This document shows, piece by piece, positions 13,809 through 19,260 of a stretch of 19,260 bases of DNA. This stretch comes from JBCBST01 sp039819115 (GTDB lineage Bacteria > Bacteroidota > Rhodothermia > Balneolales > Balneolaceae): contig JBCBST010000054.1 in NCBI GenBank assembly GCA_039819115.1, forward strand, positions 1 through 19,260, written 5' to 3'. A program made the translations under genes and the position numbers. Positions within the stretch are counted from its first letter, which is position 1. Each line of letters starts with the position of its first letter. The notes beneath the pieces were generated by a model that was given only the letters and a program-made list of their open reading frames with translations, ran no database searches and was not told the DNA's origin.

Positions 13809-15238
13809 TGGAAAGCCGTATTCAAACCCAACCTGTATTTGGTCGCACCAGCCACATTCATATGGTAGGAATTGGTGGAATCGGGATGAGCGGAATGGCT
13901 GAAATCCTGCTCCATCGTGGGTATAAGGTTACCGGTTCGGATGGAGCCATCAGTGATACAACAAAGCGCCTGGAAGAACTGGGGGCTGTGGTACACCAGG
14001 GACATCATGCCGATCATATAGACGGAGCCGACGTTGTCGTTTATACCAGCGCCGTGAAGGCTGAAGAAAACGAAGAAACAAAAGCAGCCCTCGAAAAGCG
14101 CATTCCCACGATTAAAAGAGCGGAAATGCTGGCCGAACTCATGCGTATGAAATACGGAGTCGGAGTGGCTGGCACCCATGGCAAAACCACCACCACTACC
14201 ATGGTAGGCCACGTTACCCAACAGGGAAACTACGATCCAACCATTATGGTGGGTGGTAAAGTCCATAGCTTTGATAAAACAAATGCGGTGGTAGGCAAGG
14301 GTGATCTGATTGTAGTAGAAGCCGATGAATTTGACCGGACTTTTCTCCGGCTTACCCCTTCTATTGCCATTATTACCAACATCGAAGCTGAACACCTCGA
14401 CATCTACAGCGATCTGGAGGATGTAAAGCAGGCGTTTATTGATTACGCAAATAAGGTTCCGTTTTACGGAGCAGTGATCGTTTGTCTTGACGATCAAAAT
14501 GTACGAAGCATCCTGCCGCTACTGGAGCGTAGAATTATTTCATATGGGTTTACCCCCCAGGCATCGATTCGTGCGGTCGATATTCGTATGGATAAGTTTA
14601 CCAGTACATTCACGGTATTACACGATGGGGAAAAATTAGGTGTGATAACCCTTAAGGCCCCTGGCGAGCATAATGTATTGAATGCACTGGCCGCTATTGC
14701 CACAGGTCTGGAATTGGATATCACGTTTAAAAACATCAAGTCGGGGATCGAGCAATTCACCGGTGTTTTTCGACGGTTTCAGCTTAAATACAATAATGGC
14801 GTCATGGTGATTGATGACTATGCTCATCATCCCACAGAGGTTCAGGCTACCTTAAATGCCGCACGTAAAGGCTGGCCCGACCGGAGAGTAATGGCTGTAT
14901 TTCAACCCCATCTGTATTCACGTACCCAGGAGTTATACAAAGAATTCGGACTCTCCTTCTTTGATGCGGAAGTATTGGTCATTACCGATGTATACCCATC
15001 CCGGGAAGCACCGATCGAAGGGGTTACCGGAAAACTGATTGCGGATACGGCTACTCAATACGGACACAAACACGTCCATTATGTGGAGAACAAAGAGGAA
15101 ATCACCAAAAAACTGAAGGAATTGGCCGAACCGGGCGACATCATTATCACCATGGGAGCCGGCGATATCTACAAATTTGGAGATGGATTTATTACTGAAC
15201 TGGAAAGCGGAACCTACACCCCAAACCACACATCTTGA
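13808..15238 (+). CDS. murC: UDP-N-acetylmuramate--L-alanine ligase MurC
   Basis: 476 residues, full length. MurC starts the stem peptide by joining L-Ala to UDP-MurNAc with ATP. Motifs: HIHMVGIGGIGMSGMAEILL (17-36, UDP-binding N-terminal domain), GSDGAISDTTKRLEELGA (43-60), VVYTSAVK (77-84), P-loop GTHGKTTTT at 122-130, EADEFDRTFLRL, IITNIEAEHLDIY, VIDDYAHHPTEVQATL, VFQPHLYSRTQEL, and near the end IIITMGAGDIYKFG. These separate it from MurD, MurE and Mpl. ATG 13808 overlaps the murG stop by one base. The end overlaps the TTG start of ftsQ by 4 nt. No murB or ddl gene follows, unlike proteobacterial clusters. Confidence 0.97.
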   Translation: MESRIQTQPVFGRTSHIHMVGIGGIGMSGMAEILLHRGYKVTGSDGAISDTTKRLEELGAVVHQGHHADHIDGADVVVYTSAVKAEENEETKAALEKRIPTIKRAEMLAELMRMKYGVGVAGTHGKTTTTTMVGHVTQQGNYDPTIMVGGKVHSFDKTNAVVGKGDLIVVEADEFDRTFLRLTPSIAIITNIEAEHLDIYSDLEDVKQAFIDYANKVPFYGAVIVCLDDQNVRSILPLLERRIISYGFTPQASIRAVDIRMDKFTSTFTVLHDGEKLGVITLKAPGEHNVLNALAAIATGLELDITFKNIKSGIEQFTGVFRRFQLKYNNGVMVIDDYAHHPTEVQATLNAARKGWPDRRVMAVFQPHLYSRTQELYKEFGLSFFDAEVLVITDVYPSREAPIEGVTGKLIADTATQYGHKHVHYVENKEEITKKLKELAEPGDIIITMGAGDIYKFGDGFITELESGTYTPNHTS

Positions 15239-15981
15239 GTTCATCACAGGAACATAGCGTATCGGTTAAACGAATGATTCCCTGGGCTACAGCACTGGGA
15301 CTGGTCATCGGGATCTCGGTTATAGCTTCTATGTATTGGCAGCAAACGGTGCATGTAGGTGAGGTACGTATCCTGGGTACCCAGCTTACTGCACAGCAAG
15401 ATGTAATGGATTCCATTCGTATCCCCGAAGGTACCAACCCCGACAGCGTAGACCTGGATGCTCTTGTCAAAGATCTGAAAACCTTGCCTTATATAAGAAA
15501 AGTCATCCCGTTTGTTGAGCCCAATGGGGATCTTGAACTGCAAATTACTGAACGAATTCCTCTCGCATTGGTATTGGATGGCATCAAACGTGCCTGGGTG
15601 GATAACGAAGGGGTGGTTATGCCTGTTTCTCCGGCACATCCTATGGACCTACCCCTGGTATATGGGTTCTCAGCTTCTCCGGGCGATACCCTGACCCGGT
15701 CTGATTTTATTGAAATACGTGATTTCCTGGTCGCAGCCCGGGAACAAACCTTCGGCTGGGTTACCATCAGTGAAACGGTGTTCGATCCTAAACATGGTGT
15801 AGTCGCACTTAGCCATGAACATGGAGTTAAGCTCCTTTTCGGACGTGGAGAATTTGATGTGAAACTGGATAACTGGAAAGCATTTTATACCCAGGTTATC
15901 CGGGAGAAAGGAATCCAATCCATGCAACAGGTCGATTTACGATTCACAAACCAGGTTGTAACCAAAGAGGTGAGTCTATGA
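15235..15981 (+). CDS. ftsQ: cell division protein FtsQ/DivIB
   Basis: 248 residues. Bitopic protein: a short cytoplasmic tail, a transmembrane segment at about 15-34 (IPWATALGLVIGISVIASMY), a POTRA domain (about 39-117, from VHVGEVRILGTQ to LQITERIPLALV) and the beta-rich FtsQ domain (about 118-242). The sequence TERIPLALVLDG followed by WVDNEGVVMP is typical of the POTRA to beta-domain junction. FtsQ links early and late divisome proteins through FtsL/FtsB. The start is TTG 15235, overlapping the murC stop (TTGA), in line with the coupling seen elsewhere in the operon; ATG 15274 is possible but falls just before the membrane segment. A 150-nt gap to ftsA follows. Confidence 0.9.
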   Translation: MSSSQEHSVSVKRMIPWATALGLVIGISVIASMYWQQTVHVGEVRILGTQLTAQQDVMDSIRIPEGTNPDSVDLDALVKDLKTLPYIRKVIPFVEPNGDLELQITERIPLALVLDGIKRAWVDNEGVVMPVSPAHPMDLPLVYGFSASPGDTLTRSDFIEIRDFLVAAREQTFGWVTISETVFDPKHGVVALSHEHGVKLLFGRGEFDVKLDNWKAFYTQVIREKGIQSMQQVDLRFTNQVVTKEVSL

Positions 15982-16145
15982 TCAATTATAAAAGTATTGG
16001 ATCTCATCAACGTACTATCCGTGTTCCGGTCGCGCTGTACCCGGAACCTCATGCGGCAGAACGACAAGGACCCAGTCAACACCGTATAAACCGGTTTAAT
16101 CAATTAGCAATCATTACAAAACATTACCGCCATGGCAGAACATGA
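15978..16145 (+). CDS. doubtful 55-residue ORF between ftsQ and ftsA
   Basis: An ATG at 15978 overlaps the ftsQ stop as ATGA, the same coupling geometry as true junctions here, and an open frame runs to TGA 16143-16145, 14 nt into ftsA. The product (MINYKSIGSHQRTIRV at the N-terminus) is basic, with no membrane segment and no family I recognise. It could be a small protein, or the region may simply be the ftsA leader: the TAGCAATC element and a 12-bp palindrome lie inside it, which argues for a regulatory rather than coding role. Confidence 0.2.
   Translation: MINYKSIGSHQRTIRVPVALYPEPHAAERQGPSQHRINRFNQLAIITKHYRHGRT
16087..16098. promoter_or_regulatory. 12-bp perfect palindrome in the ftsA leader
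   Basis: TAAACCGGTTTA reads the same on both strands and lies 6 nt before the TAGCAATC element and 33 nt before the ftsA start. It could be a dimeric-regulator operator. I know of no regulator for it, and a chance origin is possible. Confidence 0.3.
16103..16122 (+). repeat. leader element ATTAGCAATCAT, ftsA copy
   Basis: TAGCAATC starts at 16105, 27 nt before ATG 16132. The run ATTAGCAATCAT matches the second mraZ copy over 12 bases and then diverges (TACAAAAC here). No Shine-Dalgarno sequence is visible between the element and the start, which makes a role in ftsA initiation conceivable. Confidence 0.6.
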
Positions 16146-17391
16146 ACATATTATGGTAGGTCTCGACATCGGGACCACAAAAATCTGCGCCATCGTTGCT
16201 TCCATCGACGAGCAGGAGCGCATTAATATACTAGGCGTAGGAAAGGCTCTCAGCGAAGGGCTAAACCGCGGGGTAGTCGTTAATATCGACAAAACCGTCA
16301 ATGCCATAAAAGATGCGATTGCTCAGGCTGAACTTGCATCCGGCATCCAGGTGAATTCGGTAAATGTGGGTATTGCCGGTGATCATATCCGCAGCATGCG
16401 CAGTAAAGGGGTTATTACTATTAATAACCGCGATAATGAAATTACCGGACAAGACGTAGAACGGTTACTGGAAGACTGCCAGCGGATAATGCTCCCCACC
16501 GATCAGCAGATCCTGCATGTGATTCCGCAAGAGTTTGTGGTTGATGGACAAGACGGTATCAACGACCCGGTTGGGATGAGTGGAATGAGGATGGAAGCCG
16601 AGGTTCATATTATCACGGGTTTGGTATCGGCCGCAAAAAACATTTACCGCTGTGTGGAACGTGCCGGATACCAGGTGGCGGATATCATCCTGGAACCCCT
16701 TGCTTCTTCGTACTCCGTGTTGGATGAGGAAGAAAAGCAGGCCGGCGTTGTACTGGTCGACATCGGCGGCGGAACTACAGATGTAGCCATCTTCCAGGAT
16801 AATACCATCCGGCATACAGCTGTAATTGCCATTGCTGGTCAGAAGGTAACCGACGATATCCGACTTGGATTGAGCGTGTTGGATGACCAGGCCGAAACCC
16901 TCAAACGAAATCATGGTGAATGCTACGCCGATATGATCGACAACGATGAGGTAATTACGGTACCGGGCATAGCTGGTCGACCGCCGAAAGAAATTACAAA
17001 AAGCATCCTGGCCAAGATCATTCAGGCCCGGATGGAAGAAATTCTCGAAATCGTAGGAATAGAAATTAAACGGAGTGGTTATGCCGATGCGTTAAGTGCG
17101 GGTATCGTACTTACCGGAGGCGGGTCACTTATCAAGAATATCTGCCCCTTAGCTACCGAAATCTTAGAAATAGATGCAAAAGTGGGACACCCGCTTGGCA
17201 TTACCGGTGGCCTGAAAGAAGAGGTAGATAGTCCTATTTACGCAACCGGTGTCGGGCTGGTCATGCATGCCCTTCGCGCCGGAACAACCAGCAATCAATC
17301 CATGGTACCTCCGGGTAACAAAGGAAATAACGTGGAACAGGTGGTCGGTAAAATTACCGAGCGTATGAAGAGCTGGTTCAAAGAACTTTAA
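16132..17391 (+). CDS. ftsA: cell division protein FtsA
   Basis: 419 residues, an actin/Hsp70-fold ATPase that tethers FtsZ filaments to the inner membrane and recruits later divisome proteins. Motifs: phosphate-1 loop VGLDIGTTKICAIVA (9-23), the 1C domain region with VNVGIAGDHIRSM (77-89), phosphate-2 loop VLVDIGGGTTDVAIF (207-221), adenosine motif AGIVLTGGGSLI (323-334), and the C-terminal amphipathic membrane-targeting helix at about 406-419 (GKITERMKSWFKEL), preceded by a flexible linker (about 384-403). Length is normal. ATG 16132 gives the family N-terminus; no Shine-Dalgarno is seen. The 150-nt gap upstream holds a palindrome and the recurring leader element, so ftsA may be separately controlled. 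ftsZ follows after 51 nt. Confidence 0.97.
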   Translation: MAEHEHIMVGLDIGTTKICAIVASIDEQERINILGVGKALSEGLNRGVVVNIDKTVNAIKDAIAQAELASGIQVNSVNVGIAGDHIRSMRSKGVITINNRDNEITGQDVERLLEDCQRIMLPTDQQILHVIPQEFVVDGQDGINDPVGMSGMRMEAEVHIITGLVSAAKNIYRCVERAGYQVADIILEPLASSYSVLDEEEKQAGVVLVDIGGGTTDVAIFQDNTIRHTAVIAIAGQKVTDDIRLGLSVLDDQAETLKRNHGECYADMIDNDEVITVPGIAGRPPKEITKSILAKIIQARMEEILEIVGIEIKRSGYADALSAGIVLTGGGSLIKNICPLATEILEIDAKVGHPLGITGGLKEEVDSPIYATGVGLVMHALRAGTTSNQSMVPPGNKGNNVEQVVGKITERMKSWFKEL

Positions 17392-17400
17392 CCCCAATAA

Positions 17401-17420
17401 AATAGCAATCATCTATAAAC
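17401..17420 (+). repeat. leader element ATAGCAATCATCTATAAA, ftsZ copy
   Basis: TAGCAATC starts at 17403, 40 nt before ATG 17443. It shares TAGCAATCATCTAyAA with the second mraZ copy. A partial second match, AGCAATCAT (17437-17445, taking in the AT of the start codon), directly follows the Shine-Dalgarno sequence. Confidence 0.65.
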
Positions 17421-17431
17421 AACATCCAATT

Positions 17432-17437
17432 AAGGAG
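17432..17437 (+). promoter_or_regulatory. ribosome binding site of ftsZ
   Basis: AAGGAG, 5 nt before ATG 17443. It is among the clearest Shine-Dalgarno sequences in the window, consistent with the high expression expected for ftsZ. Confidence 0.75.
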
Positions 17438-17442
17438 CAATC

Positions 17443-18810
17443 ATGGCACCAAGTATGAACTCTCGTTTCTTCTTTGACGAACAGAGCCAGGATAACGCCA
17501 AAATCAAAGTAATAGGCGTTGGCGGCGGTGGTGGAAACGCCATCAATAATATGATTAACATGGGCTTGGATAGCGTTGAGTACATCGCGCTGAATACCGA
17601 TGCCCAGGCACTAAAAGCCTCTCAGGCCGACGTGAAAATCCAGGTTGGAACGGCACTCACCAACGGGTTGGGTGCAGGAGCCCGGCCAGAGATTGGACGC
17701 GAAGCGGTGGAGGAAAACCGACACGAAATTGAAGAAGCCATCGAAAGTGCGGATATGATCTTTGTAACGGCAGGTATGGGAGGCGGTACCGGTACCGGAG
17801 GAGCCCCCGTCGTTGCAGGTATCGCTAAACGTCGTGGCATTCTTACGGTGGGTATTATAACCACTCCATTTGAATGTGAAGGCAAAATACGTAAGAAATA
17901 TGCCCTGGAAGGTATCAACGAGCTCAAAAAGAATTGCGACACTGTTATCGTGATTCCGAACGAACGCCTCCTAGATATTGCCGACGAAACCACTTCGCTG
18001 ATCGAAGCCTTTTCCATGGCCAACGAGGTGTTGTACAACGCAACCCGGGGTATCAGTGATCTTATCCTTATGCCGGGCTTAATCAACCTTGATTTTGCTG
18101 ATGTACGTACCACCATGACGGATGGAGGTGCAGCCATTATGGGATCGGCTACAGCCGAAGGTGAGAATCGAGCCGAGCGGGCTGCCCGCGAAGCCATCAA
18201 CTCTCCCCTGCTTGATGGAGTGAGCATCCGCGGTGCGCGAAATGTATTGGTGAACATCTCATCCGGTGGTAACCTGGGTATGCGCGAAACCACAACCGCA
18301 ACTTCGATTATTCAGCAGGAAGCAGGCGATGAAGCTGAAATCATTCTTGGTACCGTGCTGGATTCCTCTTTTGAGGAAGACATCCGGGTAACGGTAATCG
18401 CGACCGGTTTCGATATCGCGGAAGAACGAAATAATGTGAAGGTAGCGCCGAAAACATCCGTGTTTGGGCAGCAGGCCAGTGCCTCCGTTCAATCGGACAG
18501 TGCTAATAAGACCAAACGTCCTTCTACCGAGATCCCAAGCCAGTTTTCCCGTAGTACGGGCGATTATTACAAGGGCGAAATCAATCTTAAAAAGCTGGAT
18601 ACCCCAGCCTACATGAGAAATGATTTAAATGTGAGAAAAGAGGAGGAACAGCAGGCTCAGGAAGAAGCTCCTAAACCTGTGGAAGATCCTTCGTCCCGTA
18701 GTTTTGAAACCCGCACGACAAATAATGTAGCGGAATTCAGAAGCCGGGCTGAACGCATACGAAAAGACGATTCTGAGCAGCCCGCGTTCCTCAGAAAAAT
18801 CATGGACTAA
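17443..18810 (+). CDS. ftsZ: cell division protein FtsZ
   Basis: 455 residues, the tubulin-like GTPase that forms the division ring. GTP-binding motifs: VIGVGGGGGNAINNM (23-37), NTDAQAL (51-57), tubulin signature GGGTGTGG at 113-120, and T7 loop NLDFAD at 215-220 with the catalytic Asp residues that complete the neighbour's active site. The globular core ends near 330. A long, variable, charged linker follows (about 331-444) and then a C-terminal peptide EQPAFLRKIMD (445-455) that would bind FtsA. Inside the linker, LKKLDTPAYMRNDL (382-395) resembles a second PAxxR-type peptide. ATG 17443 is set by AAGGAG 5 nt upstream. It is the last gene of the operon; a terminator follows 120 nt on. Confidence 0.98.
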   Translation: MAPSMNSRFFFDEQSQDNAKIKVIGVGGGGGNAINNMINMGLDSVEYIALNTDAQALKASQADVKIQVGTALTNGLGAGARPEIGREAVEENRHEIEEAIESADMIFVTAGMGGGTGTGGAPVVAGIAKRRGILTVGIITTPFECEGKIRKKYALEGINELKKNCDTVIVIPNERLLDIADETTSLIEAFSMANEVLYNATRGISDLILMPGLINLDFADVRTTMTDGGAAIMGSATAEGENRAERAAREAINSPLLDGVSIRGARNVLVNISSGGNLGMRETTTATSIIQQEAGDEAEIILGTVLDSSFEEDIRVTVIATGFDIAEERNNVKVAPKTSVFGQQASASVQSDSANKTKRPSTEIPSQFSRSTGDYYKGEINLKKLDTPAYMRNDLNVRKEEEQQAQEEAPKPVEDPSSRSFETRTTNNVAEFRSRAERIRKDDSEQPAFLRKIMD

Positions 18811-18897
18811 CCCGTTTGGGTCACCTCCATATCTGATGCGCCATGGGAGAGGTATGCCTTGCAACCACGACCATTCGAAATTGGATATAACTCAAGT

Positions 18898-18916
18898 TTA
18901 GCTTCATTCAAGCTAA
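18898..18916 (+). ncRNA. hairpin in the ftsZ 3' untranslated region
   Basis: TTAGCTT (18898-18904) and AAGCTAA (18910-18916) form a perfect 7-bp stem with the 5-nt loop CATTC. No T-tract follows, so it is not a terminator by itself. It directly precedes GATTGCTAA and the main terminator, and may stabilise the mRNA 3' end or present the downstream 9-mer. The ncRNA label is used only for lack of a closer type; it is an RNA structure, not a gene. Confidence 0.4.
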
Positions 18917-18925
18917 GATTGCTAA
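18917..18925 (-). repeat. inverted copy of the leader element (GATTGCTAA on + strand)
   Basis: GATTGCTAA is the exact reverse complement of TTAGCAATC found before mraZ (twice) and ftsA; the ftsZ leader matches 8 of the 9 bases. It sits between two hairpins, so it should be single-stranded in the mRNA and able to pair with the leader copies. Confidence 0.45.
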
Positions 18926-18930
18926 CTAAG

Positions 18931-18961
18931 AGAGGCCTCTGGATAAGGGGCCTCTTTTTTT
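18931..18961 (+). terminator. intrinsic terminator of the dcw operon
   Basis: AGAGGCC (18931-18937) and GGCCTCT (18949-18955) form a perfect 7-bp GC-rich stem with an 11-nt loop, extended by AAG/TTT pairing with a wobble, and a run of seven T (18955-18961). It lies 120 nt after the ftsZ stop and no + strand gene is seen between, so the operon ends here. Confidence 0.93.
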
Positions 18962-19006
18962 GAAGATAGACACCAATCTATCCTGGCATGTACACGCAAC
19001 GTTCTT

Positions 19007-19198
19007 CTAAAGGTTAAGGTAGTGTTCTTCAGAAACACCCCTCAGCACTTCTGCGGCATACTCAGCCGTAATATCACGCTGGGACTGGGCCAGTAACTCG
19101 TACCCTGCCATACATTTTTCACACTTGCCGAGCGAAGCAAGGGATGGACGTGTTATTGAGCGTGGGTTGTAATCAGAAGAGAAACAGACCACATACAC
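19007..19198 (-). CDS. doubtful small ORF, hypothetical
   Basis: 63 residues from a GTG at 19198. The same frame stays open upstream to an in-frame stop at 19247-19249 (about 79 codons in all), so if coding it begins within the window with no ATG. The product has a CEKC motif (residues 26-29) and a helical, acidic C-terminus (SQRDITAEYAAEVLRGVSEE). I do not recognise a family. No Shine-Dalgarno or promoter is evident. It could be a small hypothetical gene, the eroded end of a gene, or chance. It points towards the dcw terminator. Confidence 0.25.
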   Translation of the reverse strand: MYVVCFSSDYNPRSITRPSLASLGKCEKCMAGYELLAQSQRDITAEYAAEVLRGVSEEHYLNL

Positions 19199-19260
19199 AT
19201 TTCTCCCATCGCGACTTGAACCTGGTATCGAGTTCCCGGACTCGCATTACCAAAACAAGG

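Noticed and set aside
13805..14497. 230-codon open frame on the minus strand opposite murC
   Set aside because: It lies wholly antisense to the conserved murC coding region, has no recognisable domain and is a shadow of codon bias.
17622..18293. 223-codon open frame on the minus strand opposite ftsZ
   Set aside because: It is antisense to the most conserved part of ftsZ, its product is Ser/Pro/Arg-rich low-complexity sequence, and it shows no family motif.
890..18354. Frequent GGTACC palindromes through the window
   Set aside because: Many are in frame as Gly-Thr (GGT ACC) or similar codon pairs within genes, so codon preference explains much of it; a genome-wide count would be needed to claim more.
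19201..19260. tRNA-like GGTTCAAGTC on the minus strand
   Set aside because: The flanking bases do not form a T-arm stem and no acceptor or anticodon arm can be built; probably chance.
1..19260. Search for CRISPR arrays, insertion sequences, phage genes or toxin-antitoxin pairs
   Set aside because: No regularly spaced repeats, transposase motifs, terminal inverted repeats or target-site duplications were seen.

Overview
The window is a chromosomal segment of a Gram-negative-type bacterium. It is dominated by a complete, tightly packed division and cell wall (dcw) cluster on the + strand: mraZ, rsmH, ftsL, ftsI, murE, mraY, murD, ftsW, murG, murC, ftsQ, ftsA, ftsZ (about 3440-18961). The order murE-mraY-murD-ftsW-murG-murC-ftsQ-ftsA-ftsZ without murF, murB or ddl, the FtsI with a C-terminal PASTA extension, and the short Crp/Fnr protein upstream are typical of the Bacteroidota/Balneolota/Rhodothermota group. 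Moderate GC and frequent GTG/TTG starts fit a Balneolota-like organism, but this placement is inference. MurE carries the DNPR signature, which points to meso-diaminopimelate peptidoglycan.

Region 1 (1-3300) is an accessory stretch. It holds the 3' end of an alpha/beta hydrolase interrupted by an in-frame TAG, a first SDR oxidoreductase closed by a strong terminator, then a compact set of a second SDR, a Crp/Fnr-type regulator (4-nt overlap) and another alpha/beta hydrolase.

Region 2 (3301-3612) is the control region of the dcw operon. It has a TTGACA promoter followed by three MraZ-type boxes (TGGTG, TGGGA, TGGGA) at exact 10-bp spacing, a 7-bp inverted repeat, and a leader of about 140 nt carrying two copies of TTAGCAATC.

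Region 3 (3613-18810) is the operon. Most junctions overlap by 1, 4 or 11 nt, so translation is probably coupled from mraZ to ftsQ. MraZ is the presumed autoregulator. RsmH modifies 16S rRNA. MurE, MurD and MurC build the stem peptide, MraY and MurG make lipids I and II, FtsW and FtsI polymerise and cross-link septal wall, FtsL and FtsQ are divisome scaffolds, and FtsA anchors the FtsZ ring.

Region 4 (18811-19260) holds two hairpins, the second a strong intrinsic terminator, and a doubtful small minus-strand ORF.

The most unusual signal is a recurring element, TAGCAAT(C)AT, in every real intergenic gap of the operon (before mraZ twice, and before ftsW, ftsA and ftsZ). Its exact 9-nt reverse complement, GATTGCTAA, lies in the ftsZ 3' untranslated region between a hairpin and the terminator. 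This could be an undescribed post-transcriptional or regulatory element of the cluster.
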